From: Jiulongibacter sp024742395 | GTDB lineage: Bacteria > Bacteroidota > Bacteroidia > Cytophagales > Spirosomataceae | NCBI GenBank assembly: GCA_965249455.1 | Contig: OZ252236.1 | Location: 1,674,001 to 1,738,000 of the forward strand | Length of the DNA stretch: 64,000 bases | Reading direction: 5' to 3' | Shown here: positions 10,045 through 18,112 of the stretch, one piece after another | Layout of the letters: the number at the start of each line of letters is the position of its first letter | Numbering within the stretch: the first letter of the stretch is position 1 | Notes under the pieces: model-generated | Databases searched by the model: none | Told to the model about the DNA's origin: nothing | What the model saw: only the letters and a program-made list of their open reading frames with translations | Made by a program: the position numbers and the translations under genes

Positions 10045-10753
10045 TCAATATTTTATCGACCATGTTGTCTGAGATCTTATGAACAGATTCTTTCAGTTTT
10101 TCTGCCCAGAAATGCGTAATTTCTTTCAAATCTTCCTCTTCGAGCATGTGCTCTTCGAGTTCAAAAGTTTCTGTATTGAAGATTAATACATCAATAGGGA
10201 AGCCTACATCATTGGCACTTACACGGGTAGAATCAAAGGAAAGGAAGCCCGTTTTAAGAGCAAACTCCAGAGTAGAGTCGTATGTTAAGGTACGCTGCAA
10301 TACGGGTTTACCGTAACCAGAGTTACCAATAATCATGAAAGGTGTGCTTTCACCTATTTCTATCCAGTTGCCTTCAGGGTAAAGTAAATAAAGCTTCGGC
10401 TCCTTATCTTTTGGCATTTGGCCTCCTACTATGGTGAAGAGGTTAAAATTGATGCCAGCTTTAGTTAAAGTGTCTCTGTCTTCCTGAGCCACTCGTTTGA
10501 TCTGATCACCTACGGCATTTACAGCTTTATACATTCTGTCAAAGCCTTCGGTATCATCTAGTAACTCCTCAAAATAGGTTATTACTTTGTCTCTGACAGA
10601 CCTCAAACCAGAGGTCATGATAAATATGGGATACTTACCATATTTATGTACAAATACTTTTTTTGCGGTTGTCGTTTCAGAACCAGAGGTTATTCTTCTA
10701 TCAGAAATTGCCACAAGACCTTTTCTTAGTCGTATTCCCAGACAGTACGTCAT
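10016..10753 (-). CDS. Anbu-type proteasome-like protease
   Basis: 245 residues, the usual length for Anbu, the bacterial ancestral beta-subunit relative of proteasomes. The N terminus MTYCLGIRLRKGLVAISDRRITSG puts a Thr at position 2, which becomes the N-terminal nucleophile after Met removal. The Asp/Arg of SDRR (about 17-19) and the Lys pair in TTAKKVF (about 32) fit the other active-site positions. It is the last gene of the operon with alpha-E and ATP-grasp genes. Family members form open helical or ring-like assemblies in the cytoplasm; a natural substrate has not been settled. Its stop codon lies in a terminator hairpin shared with the convergent transglutaminase gene. Confidence 0.9.
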   Translation of the reverse strand: MTYCLGIRLRKGLVAISDRRITSGSETTTAKKVFVHKYGKYPIFIMTSGLRSVRDKVITYFEELLDDTEGFDRMYKAVNAVGDQIKRVAQEDRDTLTKAGINFNLFTIVGGQMPKDKEPKLYLLYPEGNWIEIGESTPFMIIGNSGYGKPVLQRTLTYDSTLEFALKTGFLSFDSTRVSANDVGFPIDVLIFNTETFELEEHMLEEEDLKEITHFWAEKLKESVHKISDNMVDKILNKSPLFDKG

Positions 10754-10827
10754 TTCTAATCCTTAATTAATATTGGGCTGTAAAGATATTTTAATTCTTG
10801 CAGCAAAGGGTCAAAAAGTTGATTAAA

Positions 10828-11802
10828 TCATGATTGTGACTGAGATTGTGTCTGATTCATCTCTGGTGTACCAAAGTAATGACCTACAATCATATCACTT
10901 AAATCATAGATACTTTTCAGTGTATTATTCAAAAAAGTATTTAGATCGTCATCAATTTCTTTAACATCCATGTAATTAAAAGGGGTGATGATTTTTCCTG
11001 TTCTGTGTACCAGACTGTCGTTAGAGATTATCAGTCTATTTTCAATTCTTTCCAGGCTGTTTTGAACAGAAGTGAGGTTGTTTACTACAGATTTTGGGAA
11101 ATAGGAATTGAACAATAGGAAGTTCAAGGCTGTATATTTGTTTGGCAGAGCCGAATAGTACCTGCGACACATATCTTTAGCCTCCAGGCAATCAAGCGTG
11201 GTGTTCCACTGTTGATTTTTCAAGGGGCTGGCCAATTTCAAATTCCTTATTTCATTGACATCAGATAATTTGCTTATCAAAATTCTGACGGTCTGAGCTG
11301 CCCTTTCAATACTTAAGCCCATATGAATAAAATGCCAGCCCACATCCTTTAGAAGCGTATACCTTATTCTGCCACGCACATTGGAGAAATGCTGCATTAC
11401 ATTGACGGTGAAGTCATAAAGCCCCTTGGTTCTATAAACATCTACCGGGTATTCTGATACAAAAAGATAGAAGTTATTAATGGCATCCCAAAGTTCTCCT
11501 GAGAGGTGTTCTCTGATAGATCGGGCGTTTTCTCTTGCGGCGTATACAGAAGATAAGATAGAAACCGGGTTTGAATCATCCAGGGCGGCTGCCACCAGAG
11601 AGTTTTCAATATTGGGTTCTTCTTTGTTTCCTTCCGGTAGGCCTACCATGTCTATGATAGACTTTAAGGCCAGCGTTTGCAGATGAGGATCTGGGGAGTC
11701 TAGTGAGGAAAAATACTGTACATTAATATATCTGGCGAGATGGTCTGTTCTTTCCAGATACCTACCCATCCAGTAGAAATTCTGAGCTACTCTTGATAAC
11801 AT
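10828..11802 (-). CDS. Alpha-E domain protein (DUF403)
   Basis: 324 residues, almost all helical. The N-terminal motif MLSRVAQNFYWMGRYLERTDHLARYINV is the signature of the alpha-E family; NARSIREHLSGELWDAINNFY and the later GLSIERAAQTVRILISKL are its other conserved helices. It lies 24 bp downstream of the ATP-grasp gene and 74 bp upstream of the Anbu gene, on the same strand. Alpha-E proteins always travel with these partners and are thought to assist the ATP-grasp ligase, but the biochemical role is not established. The C terminus is a short Gln/Ser tail (QTQSQSQS). Confidence 0.9.
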   Translation of the reverse strand: MLSRVAQNFYWMGRYLERTDHLARYINVQYFSSLDSPDPHLQTLALKSIIDMVGLPEGNKEEPNIENSLVAAALDDSNPVSILSSVYAARENARSIREHLSGELWDAINNFYLFVSEYPVDVYRTKGLYDFTVNVMQHFSNVRGRIRYTLLKDVGWHFIHMGLSIERAAQTVRILISKLSDVNEIRNLKLASPLKNQQWNTTLDCLEAKDMCRRYYSALPNKYTALNFLLFNSYFPKSVVNNLTSVQNSLERIENRLIISNDSLVHRTGKIITPFNYMDVKEIDDDLNTFLNNTLKSIYDLSDMIVGHYFGTPEMNQTQSQSQS

Positions 11803-11826
11803 AGTTTATTTAATTCTTTGTGAAGC

Positions 11827-13287
11827 TTATTCTTCAATGATCCATGTGTCTTTTGATCCGCCTCCCTGAGAGGAGTTTACCACGAGGCTGCCTTCTTTAA
11901 GGGCTACTCTGGAGAGGCCGCCGGCCAAAACATACTCTACATCTTTGCCAATAAGGGTAAAAGCTCTCAGATCTACGTGACGTGGCTCAAATTTATTTTT
12001 ACTTTCTATAAATGTAGAATGCACAGATAGATTCATAATTGGCTGAGCTATGTACTCTCTTGGATCGGCAAGGATAAGCTTTTTTTGCTCTTCTGTTTCT
12101 TCTGGAGAAGCGGCACTTCCTATAAATATGCCGTATCCACCTGACTGATCTACCGGTTTTACTACCAATGAATTGAGATTGGCCAAAACATATTCTCTAT
12201 CCTTTTCTACTCCACATCTGTAAGTAGGTACGTTTTTGAGAATGGGCTCCTCTTTTAAGTAGTAGCGAATAAAATCAGGAACATAAGCATATACGGCTTT
12301 GTCATCAGACACACCGGTGCCGGGAGCATTTACGAGTGTTACGTTGCCTTTTTTATAGGCAGCCATCAGGCCGGGTACGCCTAATACAGATTCTGGTTTA
12401 AAAACAAGAGGATCCAGGTAATCATCATCTATTCTTCTGTAAATAACATCTACCCGCTCTTTGCCATAAATAGTCTTCATGTAGACAAAGTCATTCTCCA
12501 CAAAGAGGTCGCTTCCTTCTACCAGTTTTATACCCATGGTCTGAGCTAAAAATGTGTGCTCATAATAGGCAGAGTTAAACTGCCCTGGTGTGAGTACCAC
12601 ACATACCGGATTGTCCACTTTTCTGGGGCTTACAGATTTCAGAACAGATAGTAGGGCAGAAGGATATTCTACTACAGAATCTACTTTGAATTTCTTAAAG
12701 AGTGCAGAGAGTGTCTTCTTCATGGCGTCTCTGTTTGCCAATACGTAGCTTACTCCACTAGGACAGCGTACATTATCTTCCAGTATATAGTATTCTCCAT
12801 CAGAGTGTCTGATAAGATCTGTTCCAGATATATGAGTGTAAACTTCGCCGGTAGGCGAGAACCCAATCATCTGTTGGCAGTAATTACTGGAGGAATTGAT
12901 AAGGTCTTCCGGAATAAGATTCTCTTCCAGGATTTTCTTATCATTATAGATATCATGCAAAAATGCATTGATGGCTTTGGTTCTTTGAATAAGCCCTTTT
13001 TGAATGTTATTCCATTCTTTCTTCTCGATGATTCTGGGCAGTAAATCAAAAGGAAATATTCGCTCTACGCCGCGTGGGTTTTCATTGTAGGTATTAAAAG
13101 TTATACCCCGTGTCATGAAAGACTTTTTAGCATACTCGTATAGCTGATCAAACTCCTCAACTGTGAGATCGTTAAAATAATTAACTAGTTCAGAATAAAC
13201 TGCCTTGGTTTCTGTATCAAAAACCTCGTCTAAGAATTTCGGATTTTTCGGATAGTCGTCGAATAGTTTCTTTTCGTCTGTTGTCAT
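11827..13287 (-). CDS. Circularly permuted type 2 ATP-grasp protein
   Basis: About 486 residues. Family motifs are GITFNTYNENPRGVERIFPFDLLPRII near the N terminus, a long central region (ILEDNVRCPSGVSYVLANR, VEGSDLFVENDFVYMKT, IYRRIDDDYLDP) and a C-terminal ATP-grasp part ending in AGGLSRVALKEGSLVVNSSQGG. Members are predicted peptide or amide ligases using ATP. The ATG at 13285-13287 (MTTDEKKLF) is preferred to a TTG eight codons upstream. It heads the operon ATP-grasp, alpha-E, Anbu. The conserved neighbourhood suggests synthesis of a small peptide-like product that the transglutaminase and Anbu then process; the product is unknown. Confidence 0.9.
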   Translation of the reverse strand: MTTDEKKLFDDYPKNPKFLDEVFDTETKAVYSELVNYFNDLTVEEFDQLYEYAKKSFMTRGITFNTYNENPRGVERIFPFDLLPRIIEKKEWNNIQKGLIQRTKAINAFLHDIYNDKKILEENLIPEDLINSSSNYCQQMIGFSPTGEVYTHISGTDLIRHSDGEYYILEDNVRCPSGVSYVLANRDAMKKTLSALFKKFKVDSVVEYPSALLSVLKSVSPRKVDNPVCVVLTPGQFNSAYYEHTFLAQTMGIKLVEGSDLFVENDFVYMKTIYGKERVDVIYRRIDDDYLDPLVFKPESVLGVPGLMAAYKKGNVTLVNAPGTGVSDDKAVYAYVPDFIRYYLKEEPILKNVPTYRCGVEKDREYVLANLNSLVVKPVDQSGGYGIFIGSAASPEETEEQKKLILADPREYIAQPIMNLSVHSTFIESKNKFEPRHVDLRAFTLIGKDVEYVLAGGLSRVALKEGSLVVNSSQGGGSKDTWIIEE

Positions 13288-13445
13288 ACTCTGGTGAATT
13301 GCTAGGTACAATATGACAATATCCTTGTGAAATATTCTATAAAATTAAAAAAATGCGTTAAAAAGTATTGAAATAATTCAATTTGGGAGTGAAATATTCT
13401 TAAGTATTTAAATTTTCCGAATTCTCGAATTCTCCAAGCTCTATT

Positions 13446-14213
13446 TTAAGCTTTTTCCTGAAGCTTCAGTCCAACCAGACTTGTCTGAATATCTTGAATA
13501 GCATTGTAAACCAAATCAGAGATTTGACGGTCAGAAGGATTCAGGCTACATACAAAATGCCAAACCTCAAAAATATCTTCTGGTTTAATATGGTAAGGCA
13601 GGTAGGCTTTATTGTCTGAATGAAACTGAATGGTTCCATCGGCTTTTACAGTATTGTATAGTCTTTTGTACACCAGCCCATCGTTTTGTGTAAGTACCAC
13701 ATAGGTATCTCCATCTTTAATGTCTTCCAGGTTTTCTACATAGCGGCCTATTACATAAGCTCCGCTTTCCAGAGGTGGCATCGAGTCGCCTTTGATAGGG
13801 AAAGCTCTAAACTTGCCATTGGTAGCGTATGGTAGGGAGATTCGCGGCAGATTTTCAATAAACTCTTCATCGGCGTAACCATCCAGATACCCCGCAGAGG
13901 CTTTCAGGGGAACTAGCTCTATGAGGTCATTCTGATCCTGATCTACCATGACGGGGAAAAGAATACGGTTACCGCCAATTTTCAAAAGGTCTCTCAGGTC
14001 TGTGACTTTGGTGAGGTCAATTTTCACCAGAGAATCTACAGAGATGTGAAAGTAATCTGAAAGCTGAATGAGCATATCAATGGGTGGGGCGGCACGGTGC
14101 TCTTCCCATGAGCTAAGACGCGAACGTGTGATGCCTAGTTCTTCTGCCAAACCTTCCTGAGATAAGCCTCTGAGATGACGTAGATGAGCGATGTTCTTAC
14201 AAATCTTTTTCAT
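13446..14213 (-). CDS. XRE-family regulator with S24 (LexA/CI-like) peptidase domain
   Basis: 255 residues. Residues 1-65 form a Cro/CI helix-turn-helix (LRGLSQEGLAEELGITRSRLSSWEEHRAAPP). The C-terminal half is an S24 autoprotease with the nucleophile Ser in FPIKGDSMPP (about residue 143) and the general-base Lys in GLVYKRLYN (about 182), both present. Repressors of this kind cut themselves on RecA activation or respond to other signals. No phage genes lie nearby, and this is a common chromosomal regulator of Bacteroidota. A clear inverted repeat at 14266-14283 upstream is a candidate autoregulatory operator. Its targets cannot be read from the window. Confidence 0.9.
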   Translation of the reverse strand: MKKICKNIAHLRHLRGLSQEGLAEELGITRSRLSSWEEHRAAPPIDMLIQLSDYFHISVDSLVKIDLTKVTDLRDLLKIGGNRILFPVMVDQDQNDLIELVPLKASAGYLDGYADEEFIENLPRISLPYATNGKFRAFPIKGDSMPPLESGAYVIGRYVENLEDIKDGDTYVVLTQNDGLVYKRLYNTVKADGTIQFHSDNKAYLPYHIKPEDIFEVWHFVCSLNPSDRQISDLVYNAIQDIQTSLVGLKLQEKA

Positions 14214-14265
14214 AAATGTGCTGTTTTGACCTTTGCAGTGAGCTTTTTAATATACTCCAAAATAA

Positions 14266-14283
14266 TTAGCACAAATCTGCTAA
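14266..14283. promoter_or_regulatory. Candidate operator of the S24 regulator
   Basis: TTAGCA-CAAATC-TGCTAA, a perfect 6-bp inverted repeat with a 6-bp spacer, lies 53 bp before the regulator's ATG. Site size and symmetry suit a CI-like dimer, but binding is inferred only from position. Confidence 0.4.
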
Positions 14284-14348
14284 AATATTATGCAATGAGC
14301 AAAAAATGATAAAATTTGTAGCAAAGGTCGTCGCTCAGTGGCAGCTAA

Positions 14349-15314
14349 TTACCTTTCATTATTCACAGTAATTACGATTTTTCCCAGATGCTCACCTTTG
14401 CCAAAGTAAGAAATAAGACGGGGGATTTCATCAAAATCGTAAGGGCCGTCTATCTGTGTTTTTAATTGACCTTTTGCGTACATTTCACTGATTTTATTCA
14501 AGTCTTTATTGGGTTTTAAAGCCAGTACATGCATGTTTTTTCGGGTGGTTTTTGAGGCAATGGCCAATTGTATAAGTCGGTTCAAATGACCCCCTACGGT
14601 AACATAGTTTCCATTGGGTTTGAGTGCCCTGGCATAAGTCGCCGGACCGCGGGTGCTTTTTGCGTCTATGATGAGATCATACTTATCACCGGTTTCTGTG
14701 AAATCTGTTTGGCGATAGTCTATCAAATGATCATAACCGATCGATCGCATCATGTCAAATTTTCTACGACTGTCTACTCCGGTGACTTCTGCATTGTATA
14801 GCTTGGCTATTTGCACGGCAAAGCTGCCCATTCCACCTCCGGCTCCGTTAACTAACACCTTTTGATTTTTCCGGATGTTTGCTACATCCACTAAGCCCTG
14901 ATAAGCCAGCATAGCAGCATGAGGAATGGAGGCGGCCTCTGCAAAACTCATGTGTTCCGGAATAAGCGAAAGGGTACTTTCATTGACACTTATGTACTCC
15001 GCAAAACTTCCCCAGCCGGCCTCTGAGATATCGGCATAAACTCTGTCGCCTATATGAAGGTTTTTGACCTCTGCTCCCAGTGCTTCTACAATACCGGCCA
15101 ATTCTATTCCCGGAGTAGGTTTCTTAGGTTTAAAAAGACCAAAAAGAAGACGGTATAAATGGGGTTTTCCTGTGATCAAACTCCAGTCGAAATCATTGAT
15201 GGTCGTGGCCATGACTTTAATTAAAACCTCATTTTTTCCGGGAGAAGGTTTCTCTATGTCCTTGATTTGAAGTGCCTCAGGAGAGCCGTAACTTGTTTGT
15301 ATAATAGCTTTCAT
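14349..15314 (-). CDS. MDR-family NAD(P)-dependent oxidoreductase
   Basis: 321 residues of the medium-chain dehydrogenase/reductase family, quinone-oxidoreductase branch. The N-terminal GroES-like part has TSYGSPEALQIKDIEKPSPGKNEVLIKV; the Rossmann part has VLVNGAGGGMGSFAVQIAKLYNAEVTGVDS (cofactor loop near residue 155). The Cys/His ligands of the structural and catalytic zinc sites are missing, so it is probably a zinc-free alkene or quinone reductase. The end KGEHLGKIVITV is also typical. Substrate unknown. It lies alone, 35 bp before the end of the window's XRE promoter region. Confidence 0.88.
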   Translation of the reverse strand: MKAIIQTSYGSPEALQIKDIEKPSPGKNEVLIKVMATTINDFDWSLITGKPHLYRLLFGLFKPKKPTPGIELAGIVEALGAEVKNLHIGDRVYADISEAGWGSFAEYISVNESTLSLIPEHMSFAEAASIPHAAMLAYQGLVDVANIRKNQKVLVNGAGGGMGSFAVQIAKLYNAEVTGVDSRRKFDMMRSIGYDHLIDYRQTDFTETGDKYDLIIDAKSTRGPATYARALKPNGNYVTVGGHLNRLIQLAIASKTTRKNMHVLALKPNKDLNKISEMYAKGQLKTQIDGPYDFDEIPRLISYFGKGEHLGKIVITVNNER

Positions 15315-15414
15315 GGTCTATTGAGTAAAGTAGTAAAGCTAATATAGGCAGAGAGGCTTTGGGTAGAAAGTGGTTTTGGTTGGTCGGCTTTTTAGCTTTT
15401 TGGGTGGAGAGAAG

Positions 15415-16155
15415 TTACTTCACATCCAAAATATACATCCCTTTTTCTCCAATTCTCTCTTTCGTTTCTGAAGTGATGTACCGTTGCTGATCTACCTGCT
15501 GAGGTAGGCTTCGGTTACAAAAATAGCTATGAATACTCCTGCGGTCTTTAGTGGTGTGGTTTGTAGTGCCGCCATGCCATACATGTGAGTTGAAAATCAC
15601 GACTGAACCAGCCGGTGCCTGAATCAGGATTTCATCGGGATGTGGGGCCAGTGGGTCTTCAAGTACATCATTGGGGAGTTCATTTCTTTTATGACTGCCA
15701 GGTACTATGCGGGTGGCTCCATTATTTTCTACAAAATCATCTAATAACCAGATGGTATTACAAACCTGATAATCTCCGTTAACTACGGTATTTCCCCAGT
15801 CTACGTGGAGCTTTTGAAGTCCTTTGCCAGGCTTAGCGGCCCTATAATTTAGTGATGAAAGTTTATAGGCTTTGCCCAATACCGCTTCAATGGCCGCCAG
15901 TACTTTAGGGTGCGTGTAAAACTGGTCAAAGACAGAGCCTTTATTGACGAGGTCTGCCAGTCGGTCTACTCCATCTTCAGTAGGGTGCCGAATGTATTTA
16001 GAGTCAAATAGCTCTGAGCCGGCTTTTTCTCCTTCATTGTTTAACAAGGCATCGATCGCCTCATTTACTTCTTTTACCTGAGAGGCAGTCAGGAGTGGTC
16101 CCAGATTCAGGAACCCGTCCTTTTCCAGACTGTCAATTTCTTTTTGAGTGAGCAT
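15415..16155 (-). CDS. Phytanoyl-CoA dioxygenase (PhyH) family protein
   Basis: 246 residues. The Fe(II)/2-oxoglutarate site is visible: H-x-D in KLHVDWGNT (about residues 116-118), the distal His in FNSHVWHGG and the 2-oxoglutarate Arg in RRSIHSYF. The central VNGDYQVCNTIWLLDDFVENNGATRIVPGSHKRNELP matches the family. These enzymes hydroxylate small molecules, often natural-product or lipid-derived, and the substrate cannot be deduced here. A second, only distantly similar member is at 54750-55562. Both HxD and distal His are intact, so it should be active. Confidence 0.88.
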   Translation of the reverse strand: MLTQKEIDSLEKDGFLNLGPLLTASQVKEVNEAIDALLNNEGEKAGSELFDSKYIRHPTEDGVDRLADLVNKGSVFDQFYTHPKVLAAIEAVLGKAYKLSSLNYRAAKPGKGLQKLHVDWGNTVVNGDYQVCNTIWLLDDFVENNGATRIVPGSHKRNELPNDVLEDPLAPHPDEILIQAPAGSVVIFNSHVWHGGTTNHTTKDRRSIHSYFCNRSLPQQVDQQRYITSETKERIGEKGMYILDVK

Positions 16156-16302
16156 TTTATAGGGTTGGTTTTGTAAATACTAAGATCGCATTCTGTTCGG
16201 TGATTTGCAATTGGTATTTTTTAACAGCAGGCTGTGCTGCTTATTGGATTAGCAAAACGTTCAATTTTATCCACGTCTTTCTGCTGAAGTAATATTCTTT
16301 TC

Positions 16303-16310
16303 TATCTTTG
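16303..16310 (+). promoter_or_regulatory. Predicted -7 box of dnaX, very close to the start codon
   Basis: TATCTTTG matches TAnnTTTG exactly. Only 6 bp separate it from the ATG at 16317, so transcription would begin within a few bases of the start codon and the mRNA could be leaderless or nearly so. Confidence 0.5.
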
Positions 16311-16316
16311 CCAGCG

Positions 16317-17474
16317 ATGGAGCAATTTGTAGTATCGGCACGAAAATACAGACCTGTCACCTTTGATTCGGTGGTGGGGCAGAGCCATATTACCACTACC
16401 TTAAAGAATGCCATAAAAACGGAGCATCTGGCTCAGGCCTTCTTGTTTTGCGGCCCCCGGGGGGTAGGTAAAACCACTTGTGCCAGAATTTTGGCTAAGA
16501 CCATCAACTGCCAGAATGTTACGGCCGATACAGAGCCATGTAATGAATGCACCAGTTGCAAGAATTTTGGGCAAAACGCCTCTTTTAATATTCATGAGCT
16601 TGATGCGGCCTCTAATAATTCAGTAGAGGATATCAGGAATCTGATAGATCAGGTACGTTTTCCTCCGCAAGATGGCAAGTTTAAGGTTTACATTATTGAC
16701 GAGGTTCACATGCTTTCGTCTGCGGCCTTTAATGCTTTTTTAAAGACCTTGGAAGAGCCACCATCGTATGCCATCTTTATATTGGCTACCACAGAGAAAC
16801 ATAAGATTCTTCCTACTATTCTGAGTCGTTGTCAGATCTTTGATTTCAATAGAATTCAGATCAAAGACATGGCCAGCCATTTGGCAGATATTGCTGTGAA
16901 AGAAGGCATTGAAGCAGAGCCTGATGCACTTGAGCTGATTGCTCAAAAAGCCGATGGTGGATTAAGAGATGCTCTGAGTATGTTTGACCTCAATGTCACA
17001 TTCTCAACAGATAAGCTGCTTACATATGCTGAAGTACTGGAGAATCTTCATGTACTGGATTACGATTATTATTTCAGAATTGTAGATGCCCTTTTTGCCG
17101 GAGATTTATCCGAAAGCCTGCTGATTTTTAATGAAATTCTAGACAAAGGTTTTGATGGTCATCAGTTTGTGACTGGTTTAAATGAGCATTTCAGGAATTT
17201 ATTGGTAGGACAAGACAGCCGAACCATCTCTTTAATGGAGGTGTCTGAATCTGCTAAACTTAAGTATCAGGAACAGAGTAAAAAGGTTTCTAAAGGCTTT
17301 TTGCTTTCAGCTTTAAGTCTGGGTAGTAGTGTAGATTTAAGTTATAAGTCTGCTAAAAACCAGCGGCTGCATGTAGAAATAGGGCTGATGAAAATGGCCA
17401 GCATTTCTCAGGTGCTGAATTTGGCAACACTTTCTGAAAACGGGGCTGAAAAAAAAAGTCTGATAACAGCTTAA
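16317..17474 (+). CDS. dnaX: DNA polymerase III subunit gamma (zero-frame product of dnaX)
   Basis: 385 residues covering the clamp-loader ATPase. The Walker A GPRGVGKTT is near residue 45. Four Zn-binding Cys lie in CQNVTADTEPCNECTSC, the Walker B/DEVH in VYIIDEVHML, and sensor residues in LATTEKHKILPTILSRCQIFDF. The ATG at 16317 is chosen (MEQFVVSARKYRP); the upstream TTG is weaker. The frame ends at TAA right after a run of nine A (17449-17457). The tau C-terminal part continues in the -1 frame (17456-18064). The short product is thus gamma-like, as in E. coli and Thermus, where slippage makes two products. Confidence 0.93.
   Translation: MEQFVVSARKYRPVTFDSVVGQSHITTTLKNAIKTEHLAQAFLFCGPRGVGKTTCARILAKTINCQNVTADTEPCNECTSCKNFGQNASFNIHELDAASNNSVEDIRNLIDQVRFPPQDGKFKVYIIDEVHMLSSAAFNAFLKTLEEPPSYAIFILATTEKHKILPTILSRCQIFDFNRIQIKDMASHLADIAVKEGIEAEPDALELIAQKADGGLRDALSMFDLNVTFSTDKLLTYAEVLENLHVLDYDYYFRIVDALFAGDLSESLLIFNEILDKGFDGHQFVTGLNEHFRNLLVGQDSRTISLMEVSESAKLKYQEQSKKVSKGFLLSALSLGSSVDLSYKSAKNQRLHVEIGLMKMASISQVLNLATLSENGAEKKSLITA
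17448..17458 (+). other. Slippery A9G site of dnaX (-1 frameshift or transcriptional slippage)
   Basis: Zero-frame codons are GAA AAA AAA AGT, so A AAA AAA is an X XXY YYZ-type heptamer at 17450-17456. A -1 slip continues as AAG TCT GAT and stays open for 202 codons. Bases GTCTG (17458-17462) and CAGAC (17483-17487) could form a 5-bp stem immediately downstream, closer than usual stimulators. Nine A residues equal the run that causes RNA polymerase slippage in Thermus dnaX, so either mechanism is possible. An assembly error in the homopolymer is the alternative. Confidence 0.7.
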
Positions 17475-18064
17475 ATGCTAACCAGACGGCCAGTTTAAAT
17501 TCCGGGGAGTCTTCTGCCCAGCCTCTTACAGGAAATGCTGAAAACCCTCAAGCGGCTAAACCGCAGAATAGTGAGCCTGTAAAAACGGTGACAACTAAAC
17601 CTAAAAAACTTTCGCGACTAAAATCAACGGCTGATCTGGAAAAGGAAATTCTGGAAGAAGAAGAAGCGAAAGAAGCGGCTGTAGAAAAGGCATCTAATTC
17701 CTTAGGTAATACACCTTACACAGAAAAAGAAGTAAAGGCTGCTTTGCTGAACTGTGGCAAGTCAATGGAAAGACGAACAGAGAAGTACATTGTGGAGAGT
17801 GATTTTGAGCTCAAAGACGATATGCTTACTTTATTTCTTGTCAATAGTACCTTAATGGAGCTTTTTCATGAGCTGAAGCAAGAGATTCTTGATTTTATCA
17901 GAAAGGATATTGGCAATGACAGCCTGCAGATTTCGGCGATACTTACAGCTGAGAAAAAAGAGGCCAAGCCAAGAACTGAGCAAGAGAAGTTTAAGGCCAT
18001 GCTTGAGAAAAATCCTGCTTTAAAGAATTTTAAGGACGAGTTAGGTCTCGATTTGGTTTATTAA
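17456..18064 (+). CDS. dnaX: Tau-specific C-terminal extension of dnaX (-1 frame)
   Basis: Read after a -1 shift at the A9 run, this gives a 202-residue extension, so full tau is about 582 residues. The first ~55 residues are a Ser/Asn/Gln/Pro linker, followed by a Lys-rich and acidic helix (KSTADLEKEILEEEEAKEAA). A folded domain then follows (YTEKEVKAALLNCGKSM, FLVNSTLMELFHELKQEIL) which resembles the C-terminal part of Bacteroidota DnaX. A GTG at 17588 is the only in-frame start-like codon before the domain and lacks a good ribosome binding site. Independent translation is therefore less likely than frameshifting. Confidence 0.8.
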   Translation, partial: KSDNSLNANQTASLNSGESSAQPLTGNAENPQAAKPQNSEPVKTVTTKPKKLSRLKSTADLEKEILEEEEAKEAAVEKASNSLGNTPYTEKEVKAALLNCGKSMERRTEKYIVESDFELKDDMLTLFLVNSTLMELFHELKQEILDFIRKDIGNDSLQISAILTAEKKEAKPRTEQEKFKAMLEKNPALKNFKDELGLDLVY

Positions 18065-18112
18065 TAACACTACCGGAATTCTCATTTAGGAGCCGGATTC
18101 ACAATATAGACT

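Noticed and set aside
17588..18064. Separate small gene starting at GTG 17588
   Set aside because: The -1 frame is open back to the A9 run and the protein is the tau C-terminal domain, so it is better explained as part of dnaX.
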